56,389 bases of DNA from Mycobacterium sp. (GTDB taxonomy: Bacteria; Actinomycetota; Actinomycetes; Mycobacteriales; Mycobacteriaceae). This document shows positions 43,163 through 52,190 of the stretch, piece by piece. The stretch lies in assembly GCF_019247635.1 (NCBI RefSeq), contig NZ_JAFBAR010000101.1, positions 1-56,389 on the forward strand, given 5' to 3'. Position 1 is the stretch's first letter. Each line of letters starts with the position of its first letter. The position numbers and the translations under genes are program-made. A model generated the notes under the pieces. It was not told where the DNA came from. It did no database searches and was given only the letters and a program-made list of their open reading frames with translations.

Positions 43163-45769
43163 ATGGACGAGGCGACGCAAATGATCACCAACAATCAACC
43201 GCGACTCGAGCTACGGGCCGGCGGACGCACCTGGCAGGCGACCGCCGGTCGCAGGTGGACCATCGGTCGCGCCAACGAGGCCGATGTGCGCCTGGAGAAT
43301 CCGCGGGTGTCGCGCGACCATGCGGTGCTCGAGCCCACGCCCGCGGGTTGGGTTCTGACCAACCACAGCAACAACGGGATGTTCGTGGACGGGCAGCGGG
43401 TGGAGCGGGTGACGATTCATCAGCCCGTCACGGTGGTGCTGGGTTCCGCGTCCTCCGGCGAGATGCTGCAGCTGTTTCCGATAGCCCAACCTGCCCAACC
43501 CGCACCACCGGCAGCGCCCGCTCCGCCTGTACAGCCTGTCCAGCCGCCCCGCCCGCCGCAACCGCCGCAGCCCCCCGCCCCACAGCAGGTCCCCACCCGG
43601 ATGCAACCCCCGCCGCAACAAGCGCCGCCACAGCCACAAGCGCCGCCACAGCCACGCCCGATACCGCAGCAGCAACCGCCAGCTGCCCAGCCCGTGCCGG
43701 CCGCTCAACACCCGCCCACGCCGCCGGCTTCGATGGGTCAGACCACCGTCGCCCGGCCGCCGACGGCGGTGCACGCGATCGACCAGCTGCTTGTCACGAT
43801 CGGCCGCGCGCCGGATAACAACGTCGTCCTCGACGACCTGCTGGTGTCGCGCCGCCATGCGATGCTGCGGCGCTCGGGCAGCCAGTGGGAGCTCGTCGAC
43901 AACAACAGCGCCAACGGAACCTACGTCAACGGCAATCGGATCAGCCGCGCCGTCATCGGACCCGACGACGTCGTCGGCATCGGCCACCAACTGCTGCACC
44001 TCGCCGGTGACCGGCTGGTCGAGTACGTCGACACCGGCGACATCTCCTACGAGGCATCCAGCCTGCGGGTGGAGACCAACAAGGGCAAGGTGCTGCTCAC
44101 CGACGTCAGCTTCGCGCTGCCGGAGCGGTGCTTCATGGCGGTGGTGGGGCCAAGCGGCGCCGGCAAATCCACGCTGTTGGGTGCGCTGACCGGATTCCGG
44201 CCCGCCAGCACGGGCTCGGTGCAGTACGCCGGCCGTGATCTCTACAAGAACTACGCCGAGCTGCGACACAGGATCGGCTTCGTGCCGCAGGACGACATCC
44301 TGCACACGCCGCTAACTGTGCGGCGCGCGCTGAATTATGCTGCGCGGCTGCGGTTCCCGCAGGACGTCTCGTCCAAGGAACGCAAGGAGCGCATCAACGA
44401 GGTGCTCAACGAGCTCGGGCTGGCCGCGCACGCCGACCAGCGCATCGACAGCCTGTCGGGCGGTCAGCGCAAACGCACCAGCGTCGCGCTCGAGCTGTTG
44501 ACCAAACCTTCGCTGCTGTTCCTCGACGAACCAACCTCGGGTCTGGACCCGGGGTACGAGAAGTCGGTCATGCAGACCCTGCGCAGCCTGGCCGACGACG
44601 GCCGGTCGGTGGTGGTGGTCACCCACAACACCGCTCAGTTGAACCTGTGCGACCGGCTGCTCATCCTGGCGCCCGGTGGGCGCCTGGCCTACTTCGGCCC
44701 GCCGCAGAAGGCGCTCAGCTATTTCAACTGCAGCGACTTCGCCGACCTGTTCAACCTGCTCGAACACGACACCGCCACCGACTGGACCGGCAAGTTCGTC
44801 GCCTCACCCCTGCACGAATCCCTCACCGGCCCCCGCCCCGCCGTGAAGCCGGCACAGCCCGACGGCCAGGCCCCCGCAAAAGCGGCGCGTCAGCAGAGCG
44901 CCTTCGCACAGTTCGTCACCCTGTCGCGCCGGTACCTGGCGGTCATCGCCGCCGACCGGCAGTATGCGGTGACCTTGCTGATCCTGCCGCTGCTGTTGAG
45001 TCTTTTCGCGTACGCGGTCCCGGGCAACGCCGGATTGTCGCTGTCCAAGGCGGAGACGGCCAGATCCGGGCAACCCTCGCAATTGCTGGTGTTGCTGATC
45101 ATCGGCGGCGGACTGATGGGTTGTGCCGCATCGATCCGCGAAATCGTCAAGGAGCGAGCTATCTACCAGCGCGAACACGGCATCGGCCTGTCGCGCGGGG
45201 CCTATCTTGCCTCGAAGTTGGTGGTGCTGACCGCTCTGACCACCGCACAGGGGCTGATCGTCGGGTTCCTCGGAGCCCTGTTCCGGCCAGGACCGGATCA
45301 GTCGGCGTTGCTCCCGTGCCCGGAGGGCCACATCTGCCCGTTGGGCGGTCCTTTCCCCAGGGTCGAAATCGCTATTGCCGTCGTCGCGGTCACCGTCGTC
45401 TCCATGATCATCGGCTTGTTGATTTCGGCGATCATCGGCAACGCCGACCGGGGCATGCCGCTGCTCGTTCTGGTCGTGATGGCCGAACTCATCCTGTGTG
45501 GCGGCATGTTCGGGGTGGCCGGCCGGCCGCCGCTGGAGCAGCTGGCGTGGCTGTCGCCATCGCGGTGGGCCTTCGCGATGGGCGCCTCGACCGTCGATCT
45601 CAACGACCTGCGCCGGAGTCTGGGTAGCGATGAAGATCCACTGTGGGACTACTCGAGCCAGACCTGGCTGATGGCGTTGGGCGCGTGCGCAGTGCAGGCC
45701 GTGGTGCTGATCATTCTGCTCTGGATACGGCTGCGGCGAATCGACCCGCAACGCAAGGCCGCGAAGTGA
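43163..45769 (+). CDS. ABC transporter with two FHA domains (Rv1747-like)
   Basis: 868 residues. FHA-1 (about residues 10-105; Arg36, Ser50, His53, Asn71), a Pro/Gln-rich linker (about 108-190), FHA-2 (about 200-285; Gly214-Arg215, SRRH, NGTYVNG), ATPase domain with Walker A GPSGAGKST near 329, signature LSGGQRKR and Walker B LLFLDEPTSGLD, then an ABC-2-type membrane domain with about six helices (about 590-860). The layout equals M. tuberculosis Rv1747, which is phosphorylated by its neighbour kinase PknF and bound through FHA domains. Here it lies between PknH-like kinases. Export substrate unknown; cell-envelope material is the usual proposal for the family. Confidence 0.93.
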   Translation: MDEATQMITNNQPRLELRAGGRTWQATAGRRWTIGRANEADVRLENPRVSRDHAVLEPTPAGWVLTNHSNNGMFVDGQRVERVTIHQPVTVVLGSASSGEMLQLFPIAQPAQPAPPAAPAPPVQPVQPPRPPQPPQPPAPQQVPTRMQPPPQQAPPQPQAPPQPRPIPQQQPPAAQPVPAAQHPPTPPASMGQTTVARPPTAVHAIDQLLVTIGRAPDNNVVLDDLLVSRRHAMLRRSGSQWELVDNNSANGTYVNGNRISRAVIGPDDVVGIGHQLLHLAGDRLVEYVDTGDISYEASSLRVETNKGKVLLTDVSFALPERCFMAVVGPSGAGKSTLLGALTGFRPASTGSVQYAGRDLYKNYAELRHRIGFVPQDDILHTPLTVRRALNYAARLRFPQDVSSKERKERINEVLNELGLAAHADQRIDSLSGGQRKRTSVALELLTKPSLLFLDEPTSGLDPGYEKSVMQTLRSLADDGRSVVVVTHNTAQLNLCDRLLILAPGGRLAYFGPPQKALSYFNCSDFADLFNLLEHDTATDWTGKFVASPLHESLTGPRPAVKPAQPDGQAPAKAARQQSAFAQFVTLSRRYLAVIAADRQYAVTLLILPLLLSLFAYAVPGNAGLSLSKAETARSGQPSQLLVLLIIGGGLMGCAASIREIVKERAIYQREHGIGLSRGAYLASKLVVLTALTTAQGLIVGFLGALFRPGPDQSALLPCPEGHICPLGGPFPRVEIAIAVVAVTVVSMIIGLLISAIIGNADRGMPLLVLVVMAELILCGGMFGVAGRPPLEQLAWLSPSRWAFAMGASTVDLNDLRRSLGSDEDPLWDYSSQTWLMALGACAVQAVVLIILLWIRLRRIDPQRKAAK

Positions 45770-45778
45770 GGCTACCGG

Positions 45779-46012
45779 TCAGGTCGCGTACTTCAGTACC
45801 AGTGGGAAGCTGCTGACGGCCACCGACTGGCAGGACACCTGCACCGACAGCACCCGATAGCCGACGTAGTAAACGACGAACGACCAGGCACGCCGGGCGT
45901 TCGCGCGCCGGGTCGACGCCAGCGCCAGCCCGCCGATCAGGCCGGCCAGCGCGGCCAAAACGGCCCCGGCAAGCGGCTTGGCCTTGAGGTCGGTCCCGGT
46001 GGTGGTGCGCAT
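45779..46012 (-). CDS. Small membrane protein (77 aa)
   Basis: 77 residues from the ATG at 46010-46012, with a strong GGAGAAGG ribosome site. One or two hydrophobic stretches (LAGAVLAALAGLIGGLALA and VVYYVGYRVLSVQVS) flank a basic RRANARRA loop. It is convergent with the FHA exporter gene, 9 bp apart. No family recognised. Confidence 0.6.
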   Translation of the reverse strand: MRTTTGTDLKAKPLAGAVLAALAGLIGGLALASTRRANARRAWSFVVYYVGYRVLSVQVSCQSVAVSSFPLVLKYAT

Positions 46013-46199
46013 CCTTCTCCCCTTTTGGTGCGCCCACGGTTGGGCGCCTGAATAGAGGTTGAGCCCACCCACTTACTGCTTCCTTGAAAAATCCTTGGAA
46101 TCCTTTGCGGGGGACCTCGCGACGTGCTGCGATGGGATCGTTCGCGATCGGCCGCGAGTTGGTATGGTCGGCGAGTCCAACCTTGGTTTGGAGGGTCAG

Positions 46200-48137
46200 A
46201 TGAGCGACGAGCAGGGCTCGCGGGTGGGAACGACGTTTGGGCCCTATCACTTCAAGCGGCTACTGGGCCGCGGCGGGATGGGCGAGGTCTACGAGGCCGA
46301 GAACACCGTCAAGGAATGGCCCTGCGCAGTCAAGCTGATGTCGGAAAGCGTCAGCAAGGATCCGGTGTTCCGCGAGCGGATGAAGCGCGAAGCGCGCACC
46401 ACCGGGCGTTTGCAGGAACCGCACGTCGTGCCCATCCACGACTACGGGGAAATCGACGGCCAGCTGTTCCTGGAGATGCGCCTCATCGACGGCGTGGATT
46501 TGGACAGCATCCTCAAACGCTTCGGTCCGCTGACCCCGCCCCGCGCGGTGGCCATCATCAGCCAGGTCGCCTCGGCCCTGGACGCCGCCCACGCCGCCGG
46601 CATCATGCACCGCGACGTCAAACCCCAGAACGTTCTGATCACCCGCGACGACTTCGCTTATCTGGTGGACTTCGGCATCGCCAGCGCCACCAGCGACGAA
46701 AAACTCACCCAACTGGGCACCGCGGTAGGCACGTGGAAATACATGGCCCCCGAACGGTTTTCCAACGACGAGGTCACCTACCGCGCCGATATCTACTCGC
46801 TGGCCTGCGTGCTGCACGAGTGCCTGACCGGGGCCCCGCCGTATCGCGCCGACAGCGCCAGCATGCTGGTCACCGCCCACCTGATGGACCCGATCCCGCA
46901 GGCCAGCACGGTCCGAAGCGGCATCCCGAAAGCGCTCGACGGTGTGATCGCGCGCGGCATGGCCAAAAAGCCCGAAGACCGCTACGCCAGCGCCAGCGAT
47001 CTGGCCCTGGCCGCCCACGAGGCGCTCAGCACGCCCGACCAGGACCACGCCGACAAAATTGTGCGGCGCAGCCAGGAGGCCACCCTGCTCGGTCCGCAAC
47101 CGGACGCTGCGCCGCCTCCCGCGGCGACGATGGCCGGCACCGCATTGGCCCCGTCGATGCCGACCGGCAATACCCCACCACCCGCGCCTCCGCCCACGCC
47201 CTACTCTTATCCCGGTTCCGGGCCGATGCCGGCCGCCGCGGGATCGGGCCCGCAGCCGTCGCAGGGCCCTTCGTGGGCCCCGTCCAGCGGACCGGTGCCG
47301 ACGCCGAGCGGGCCCACTCCGCAGTACCAAGGTGGCGGCTGGGGCGGCCAGCCCCCGAGCGGACCGTCAGCGCAACAGTTCGCCGGCGCGCCGTCGTGGA
47401 ACCAGGGCCAGCCCCGGAAACCGCGCAACCCATGGCCCATCATCGCCGCCGTCGCCGGCGTGCTACTGGTTGTCGTCGTCGGTGCGGCGGCCATCGTGAT
47501 GTTCACCGGAGACAGCGGCGGCGGCACGACGCCCACCTCGACATCGCCGCCACCGAAACCGATCGCGGAGGACCGACTCGCCGGCCTGTTGCTGACCAAC
47601 CCGGAACTCAACACCGCCATGGGATCGTCGACGATGCAGGCCGGAAAACCCATCACAGCGATGGACACCTCGCCGGTGACGCTGTCCAGCCCGGAATGCC
47701 AGGGAGCCCTCTACACCAGCCAGGAGCCCACCTACTCCGGCACCGGCTACACGGCAATCAGCGGCCTGATCTCCTCTGAGCCCGGGGACAACTACGAGCA
47801 CTTGGTCGACGAGTCCGTGGTGAGCTTCCCGTCCGCCGACAAAGCCACGGCCTTCGTGCAGTCTTCGGTGGACAAATGGAAAGCCTGCGCCAGTAAAACG
47901 ATCACGATCACGAGCAACGGCAAGACCTATCGGTGGACGTTCTCTTCGTTCAACGGCAACACACCGAACATCTGGATGACGCGCACCCAGGAAGGCGCTG
48001 ACGGATGGGCGTGCCAGCGCGCGCTGAGCGTGGCCAACAATGTGGTCGTCGACATCAACGCATGCGGTTACAAGATCAACAACCAGGGCAGCCAGATCGC
48101 AGACCAGATCGTCAAGAAGATCAACAGCCTGTCCTGA
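46200..48137 (+). CDS. pknH: Serine/threonine protein kinase PknH
   Basis: 645 residues from the ATG at 46200, at the shared GGAGGG leader; the frame upstream to 46059 is not family-like. Kinase domain intact (GRGGMGEV, Lys45, HRDVKPQN, DFG, Thr170, Thr174), Pro-rich linker, membrane helix at about 411-435. The extracellular part matches the PknH sensor as I recall it: LTNPELNTAMGSS, PVTLSSPECQGALY, GLISSEPGDNYEH, NNVVVDINACGY, with four cysteines for two disulfides. This identifies it as the true PknH orthologue. Known targets of PknH include EmbR; here embR is 7.5 kb upstream rather than adjacent. Confidence 0.93.
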   Translation: MSDEQGSRVGTTFGPYHFKRLLGRGGMGEVYEAENTVKEWPCAVKLMSESVSKDPVFRERMKREARTTGRLQEPHVVPIHDYGEIDGQLFLEMRLIDGVDLDSILKRFGPLTPPRAVAIISQVASALDAAHAAGIMHRDVKPQNVLITRDDFAYLVDFGIASATSDEKLTQLGTAVGTWKYMAPERFSNDEVTYRADIYSLACVLHECLTGAPPYRADSASMLVTAHLMDPIPQASTVRSGIPKALDGVIARGMAKKPEDRYASASDLALAAHEALSTPDQDHADKIVRRSQEATLLGPQPDAAPPPAATMAGTALAPSMPTGNTPPPAPPPTPYSYPGSGPMPAAAGSGPQPSQGPSWAPSSGPVPTPSGPTPQYQGGGWGGQPPSGPSAQQFAGAPSWNQGQPRKPRNPWPIIAAVAGVLLVVVVGAAAIVMFTGDSGGGTTPTSTSPPPKPIAEDRLAGLLLTNPELNTAMGSSTMQAGKPITAMDTSPVTLSSPECQGALYTSQEPTYSGTGYTAISGLISSEPGDNYEHLVDESVVSFPSADKATAFVQSSVDKWKACASKTITITSNGKTYRWTFSSFNGNTPNIWMTRTQEGADGWACQRALSVANNVVVDINACGYKINNQGSQIADQIVKKINSLS

Positions 48138-48144
48138 CCCGGAC

Positions 48145-48702
48145 CTAGGGCAGATCCGGCCCTTCGGCGCGCAGGTCGTCGACCGCTGACATGGCGGTGC
48201 GCAACTTGGCCAGCCACTCCTCGGCGTGCTCGCCGACAAGCTTGACCGACCATGCCAGCGCGTCGGCCCGCGACCGCGCGACACCGGCATCGACCAGCGT
48301 GTCGAGCACCTGACGTTCGGGTTGCTTCAATCGCGTCATCACGGGGACCGCGATGTGGGTGAAGAGCGTGCGCTCGCCGCCGACTTCGACGCCCCAGGAA
48401 ACCTTGCGGCCGTAGCGATTCTGGGCTTCGTCGGCGATGTTCATCCGTTCGGAACGGGTTTCTTCGCGGAAGCGCGAGACCCGACCTTCGGTGCGGTCCC
48501 CTGTCTCTTCGGCTGCGGCCAGCTTGCCGATGACGGTGATCTCTTCCCGGTCGACGACCACTGTGGGGTCCCCGTCGAACCAGTCCTCGGGCAACCGGCC
48601 GGCGAACCACTCCGGCGCGCCGCTGGCGTCGGGTTGCTGGGCTTGTTGCCATCCGCCAGGGCGCCCATACCGTCGCCCATGTTCGTGGTGGTGTTTCATC
48701 AT
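48145..48702 (-). CDS. abmR: AbmR-like (Rv1265) protein, predicted nucleic-acid/ATP-binding regulator
   Basis: 185 residues starting MMKHHHEHGRRYGRPGG, a His/Arg/Gly-rich N-terminus, then EWFAGRLPEDWFDGDPTVVVDREEI and a helical C-terminal half (QPERQVLDTLVDAGVARSRA, ALAWSVKLVGEHAEEW). It lies between pknH and the Rv1264-type cyclase, the place of Rv1265 in M. tuberculosis; AbmR is reported there as an ATP-binding protein that regulates the small RNA Mcr11. Shorter than Rv1265 (226 as I recall). The name rests on synteny and general resemblance. Its stop faces the kinase stop 7 bp away. Confidence 0.7.
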   Translation of the reverse strand: MMKHHHEHGRRYGRPGGWQQAQQPDASGAPEWFAGRLPEDWFDGDPTVVVDREEITVIGKLAAAEETGDRTEGRVSRFREETRSERMNIADEAQNRYGRKVSWGVEVGGERTLFTHIAVPVMTRLKQPERQVLDTLVDAGVARSRADALAWSVKLVGEHAEEWLAKLRTAMSAVDDLRAEGPDLP

Positions 48703-48741
48703 GATTACATAATTACACTGTTACAGCAGCAAGGGAATGGC

Positions 48742-48775
48742 GTTCACTGACGGTGAACTCACGGCCGCTGGCCGT
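48742..48775. promoter_or_regulatory. Two palindromes upstream of the candidate Mcr11 promoter
   Basis: GTTCAC-TGACG-GTGAAC at 48742-48758 and ACGGCC-GCT-GGCCGT at 48761-48775 are perfect inverted repeats, just before the -35 at 48787 and 40-70 bp before the divergent abmR start. They are good candidates for regulator sites at this divergent promoter. Confidence 0.5.
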
Positions 48776-48786
48776 GCGGAAACCCG

Positions 48787-48815
48787 TTGATATCAGCCGT
48801 CGGGCGTTGTACTTT
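48787..48815 (+). promoter_or_regulatory. Sigma-70-type promoter of the candidate small RNA
   Basis: TTGATA at 48787-48792 and TACTTT at 48810-48815 are separated by exactly 17 bp, the optimal spacing for a SigA-type promoter. Predicted transcription start is near 48822. Confidence 0.55.
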
Positions 48816-48821
48816 TGGAAA

Positions 48822-48957
48822 CGAAGCAGGCCCGGAAGTGACCGATTCAAAGTGCCGGAAGACAGGGTGAGATCCGGCCGCGCAGGTCCCGCGCAAGACG
48901 GGTGCCAAGCGCCCCAAGTGTCCACCGGGCCTGCCCACTTGTGTAGGGCCGGTTTTC
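48822..48957 (+). ncRNA. mcr11: Candidate Mcr11 small RNA
   Basis: The 358-bp space between the abmR-like gene and the Rv1264-type cyclase holds no coding gene. A well-spaced promoter (48787-48815) would start a transcript near 48822. ACCGGGCCT at 48924-48932 pairs with AGGGCCGGT at 48945-48953 with one mismatch, followed by TTTTCTCC, giving a stop near 48957 and an RNA of about 136 nt. Mcr11 of M. tuberculosis lies between the same two genes and is about 131 nt long, divergent from abmR, as I recall. Identity is inferred from position, size and signals, not from sequence comparison. Confidence 0.5.
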
Positions 48958-48962
48958 TCCGC

Positions 48963-49019
48963 CGAGCAGACGCAAAAACACCATGTGGGGCCCAAATTGG
49001 GTGACTTTGCGTCTGCTCG
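48963..49019. repeat. 14-bp inverted repeat, second copy of the 3.7-kb hairpin family
   Basis: CGAGCAGACGCAAA at 48963-48976 pairs exactly with 49006-49019. The arms are the same sequence as in the hairpin at 3666-3726; the loop sequence differs. It lies just after the candidate small RNA and before the cyclase stop. Confidence 0.8.
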
Positions 49020-49060
49020 CGCTGGTATGCGCCGCGTACGCGCCCAGTTACGCGCCCGCG

Positions 49061-50164
49061 TCAACCCCGGCGGACCCGAAACAGCTTGACGTCGTTCTTG
49101 ATGCCCTTGAGCCGGCGCGGACCCGCGAACGACCCCTCGAAGATGCCCATGTCGCCGACGACGTCCCAGACCGAGTCGGCCACCAGCACGGTGCCCGGCC
49201 GGGCCACCCCGGTCACCCGGCTTGCCACGTTCACCGGGTTACCGAACCAGTCGCCGGCCCGGCTCACGGCCATCCCGGAGGCAACGCCGGCCCGCAACCG
49301 GGGAAAGTCGTTGTCGGTGTCGACCACCTCGACCAGCTTCAGCACCGTATCCAGCAGGGGCACCGGGTCCTGACACACCAGCATCACCGCGTCACCAATC
49401 GTCTTGACGAACCGCACCGGCGGTGAGGTGATGTCACGGGCGAGGTCGGCCAGGCGCCCGGCCAGTTGCCCCAACTCCTCGGGCGATACCACCTCGCCCA
49501 ACCGGGTGAAGCCGACGACGTCGGCGAAGGCGACGGTGATTTCGCGCGCCCCCGCCAGCGGCTGACCCGCGGCCCGCTCCGCGGCATTGATCGCCTCGGT
49601 CTCCATCGCGTGCCGCAGATGCATGAAGAGCATGTCCCGGATCATCGGGCCGAGCAGGGGCGCGATCTGACTCACCAGCGCCCGTGACGCCTGGGCGATC
49701 TCCAGCTCGGTCGCCTTGGGGCGGATGATCGCGGCCAGCGCGGTGTAGCGCATGACCTCGGCCGCGTGTGACAGCCCCTCGGCGAGCACCCGCGTCACCA
49801 GCACCACCTGATCGGCATCGAGCCCCAGCTCGATGAACCGCCGGGTGTATGCGGCCACCTCACCGTCGGCGCGCATGTGCACGACCGCATCGGGGTCGTC
49901 CACCCTGGCCAGCCCGATCGCGCGCTGCACGCGCTGTAGCAGACCCAGGTCGATTCCGTGGCTCTCACTGATCTCCCGCGTGGACACATACGTCCCGTCG
50001 TCACCGACCAGGTGGCGGGTGGCCAGCAGGATCGGCAGGTTGGTCGCGCGGATCTCCTCCACGGTGACGCCCTGCTCGAGCAGCCATTCGATCAACTCGG
50101 CGCGCTCGGCGCGCGCCGGACCTTCCAAGCCGTCAAGAAGGTCGGGGTGCAGGTCTTCGTGCAC
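49061..50164 (-). CDS. Class III adenylyl cyclase with N-terminal autoinhibitory domain (Rv1264-like)
   Basis: 367 residues; Rv1264 has 397. Residues 1 to about 200 are the helical regulatory domain that makes the M. tuberculosis enzyme pH-responsive; residues about 205-367 are the cyclase domain. Metal-binding Asp214 (FADVVGFT) and Asp258 (KTIGDAV), substrate Lys254 and transition-state Asn312/Arg316 (NPVNVASR) are present, so it should convert ATP to cAMP. Gene order AbmR-Mcr11-cyclase-amiB2 is conserved. amiB2 lies upstream on the same strand with 75 bp between them. Confidence 0.94.
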   Translation of the reverse strand: MHEDLHPDLLDGLEGPARAERAELIEWLLEQGVTVEEIRATNLPILLATRHLVGDDGTYVSTREISESHGIDLGLLQRVQRAIGLARVDDPDAVVHMRADGEVAAYTRRFIELGLDADQVVLVTRVLAEGLSHAAEVMRYTALAAIIRPKATELEIAQASRALVSQIAPLLGPMIRDMLFMHLRHAMETEAINAAERAAGQPLAGAREITVAFADVVGFTRLGEVVSPEELGQLAGRLADLARDITSPPVRFVKTIGDAVMLVCQDPVPLLDTVLKLVEVVDTDNDFPRLRAGVASGMAVSRAGDWFGNPVNVASRVTGVARPGTVLVADSVWDVVGDMGIFEGSFAGPRRLKGIKNDVKLFRVRRG

Positions 50165-50239
50165 AGGCCCAACGTATAACGGGACACGCGCTCATGTACC
50201 CGATGACTGCAGCACCTCCCGCAGCCGTCGGCCGGCCAG

Positions 50240-51637
50240 TTATGACACCCGCGGCCGCCGGTGGGCCCACGGCCTGGCTTCTTCGATCTGCGCGGACAGC
50301 GACAGCAACGTCGTCTCGTCGTACGGCCGGCCGACGAGCTGGACCGACATCGGCAAGCCGTCGTCGTCGAGGTCCCACGGCACTGCCGCGGCGGGTTGGC
50401 CGGTCAGGTTCCAGACCGGGAAATACGGGACCCGCTGCGCCACCAGCAGCAGCGTCGAGATCGCGCCCCGGTTCCGGTAGGCACCGATGCGGGACGGGCC
50501 GTTGGCGGTGCCCGGCGTGACGACAACGTCGACGTCGTCGAAGATCGACTGAATCCGGGCGCTCACGGCTCCCTCGGCGGCGCGCACGGCTTCCATCCGC
50601 CGATCCGAGAAGAACGAGCCGAGACGCGCCATGTTGCGGGTGCGCGCTTCGAGTCGTTCCGGGTGGGCCTGCGCGTCCGCGTCGTCGTAGATGCCACGCA
50701 GATAGCGGGGCAAGAAGTTCGCGTACATCGCAGGCACCGAATATTCCGGGTCGCGGACCACCACGTCGTGCCCCAGTTCGCGAAGCAACACACCGGCCTC
50801 GTCGACCGCGGCCAGCTGACGCCGTCCGACCCGGACGGGCAGCGTTGGCACCTTGGTGCTCAACGCAATTCGCAATCGGCCGGGGCCGCGCGCCGCGGCG
50901 GCGAGGAACTCACCCTGCGGGGCCGGGGCACCGGACATCGTTGCGGTCGCATCGAGGAACAGCGCCGCGTCGGCCACCGACCGCGCGATCGGCCCATTGA
51001 CAGACAGGCCGTACCACGCGTCGTCGTGCGGTTCCAGCGAGACCCGGTCGCGCTGCGGCTTCAGGCCAAACACGCCACACCAGCTCGACGGGATCCGGAT
51101 CGAGCCACCGCCGTCGGATCCCAGTGCGAACGGAGCCAGCCCCGCGGCGACGGCGGCCGCACTGCCCCCGCTGCTGCCGCCCGGCGTGCGGCCGGAATTC
51201 CACGGGTTGCGGGTGGCACCGAACGTCAGCGACTCGGTGAAGGGAAACACCATCAGCTCCGGCACATTGGTCTTGCCGATGATCACCGCGCCCGCCGCGC
51301 GCAGCCGGCGCACCACTTCCGCGTCGCAGCTCACGGCCGGACCGTGGCCACCGCTGCCATAGGTCGTCACCTCGCCGGCGACGTCGACGTCGTCTTTGAC
51401 GGCGATCGGCACGCCGAGCAGGGGCAGCCGCTCACCGGCGTCGAGACGTTCCTGCGCCGCGTGCGCCTCGTCGCGGGCGCTGTCGGTCAGCACCACGCGA
51501 TAGCTGCGCAACTCGCTGTCCAGGCGCCCGATCCGGCCCAGGTAGACCTCGAGCAGTTCCGGCGCGGTGAGTTCGCCGCCGGTGAGCATCCGAGCCTGTG
51601 CGGCCGCGCCGGCGAATGCCAGGTCGCTAGCGTCCAC
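50240..51637 (-). CDS. amiB2: Amidase AmiB2
   Basis: 465 residues from the GTG at 51635-51637, close to the 462 of Rv1263; an upstream frame start at 51787 would overlap the HIT gene's 5' end and is Arg/Pro-rich, so rejected. Amidase-signature enzyme with the Lys-Ser-Ser triad: Lys in PIAVKDDVD, Ser in GGSSGGSAAAV and Ser in GSDGGGSIRIPS. It hydrolyses an amide bond, substrate unknown, in the cytosol. Divergent from the HIT gene across 53 bp. Confidence 0.94.
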   Translation of the reverse strand: MDASDLAFAGAAAQARMLTGGELTAPELLEVYLGRIGRLDSELRSYRVVLTDSARDEAHAAQERLDAGERLPLLGVPIAVKDDVDVAGEVTTYGSGGHGPAVSCDAEVVRRLRAAGAVIIGKTNVPELMVFPFTESLTFGATRNPWNSGRTPGGSSGGSAAAVAAGLAPFALGSDGGGSIRIPSSWCGVFGLKPQRDRVSLEPHDDAWYGLSVNGPIARSVADAALFLDATATMSGAPAPQGEFLAAAARGPGRLRIALSTKVPTLPVRVGRRQLAAVDEAGVLLRELGHDVVVRDPEYSVPAMYANFLPRYLRGIYDDADAQAHPERLEARTRNMARLGSFFSDRRMEAVRAAEGAVSARIQSIFDDVDVVVTPGTANGPSRIGAYRNRGAISTLLLVAQRVPYFPVWNLTGQPAAAVPWDLDDDGLPMSVQLVGRPYDETTLLSLSAQIEEARPWAHRRPRVS

Positions 51638-51690
51638 CGCCGCAGCGTATCCGCTGCCCCAGGCAGACAGGGGGCCGGTACCGTGACGGC

Positions 51691-52119
51691 ATGTCCTGCG
51701 TGTTCTGCGCGATCGTCGCCGGGGAGGCCCCGGCCATCCGGATCCACGAAGACGACGGTTACCTGGCCATCCTCGATAGCCGCCCATTCACCCGAGGTCA
51801 CACCCTCGTGCTGCCCAAACGACACACCGCGGACCTCAGCGATACGCCGCCGGAGACGCTGGCCGGCATGGTCACCATCGGTCAACGGATCGCACTGGCC
51901 GCCCGTAGCACCGAACTGGCCGACGCGACCAACATCGGGATCAACGACGGCCGCGCCGCGTTCCAGACGGTGCCCCACATCCACCTGCACGTCCTCCCGC
52001 GCCGCAACGGCGACAAATTGTCGCTGGCCACGGGCATGTTGCTGCGCCGCGATGCCGACGGGGAATCCACCGGCCGCATCCTGCGCGCGGCGTTGGCACG
52101 CATCGATTCCGGTAAGTAA
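51691..52119 (+). CDS. HIT family hydrolase (Rv1262c-like)
   Basis: 142 residues. The histidine triad HIHLHVLP is at about residues 97-104, preceded by GINDGRAAFQTVPH; N-terminal CVFCAIVAGEAP is the usual zinc-type start with one CxxC. HIT proteins cleave nucleotide-linked substrates such as AMP-lysine or Ap4A. Rv1262c is 144 residues and holds the same place relative to amiB2. Confidence 0.93.
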   Translation: MSCVFCAIVAGEAPAIRIHEDDGYLAILDSRPFTRGHTLVLPKRHTADLSDTPPETLAGMVTIGQRIALAARSTELADATNIGINDGRAAFQTVPHIHLHVLPRRNGDKLSLATGMLLRRDADGESTGRILRAALARIDSGK

Positions 52120-52190
52120 GGCCAGCCGGACGGGCCCGCGGAGTTTATTCTGCTAGTTACCGCAAAGTAGGGATTCAGGGTGGAGCGGCT

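Noticed and set aside
48742..48758. GTTCAC-N5-GTGAAC considered as an SOS box
   Set aside because: The mycobacterial LexA box has TCGAAC-N4-GTTCGA; spacing and bases do not fit.
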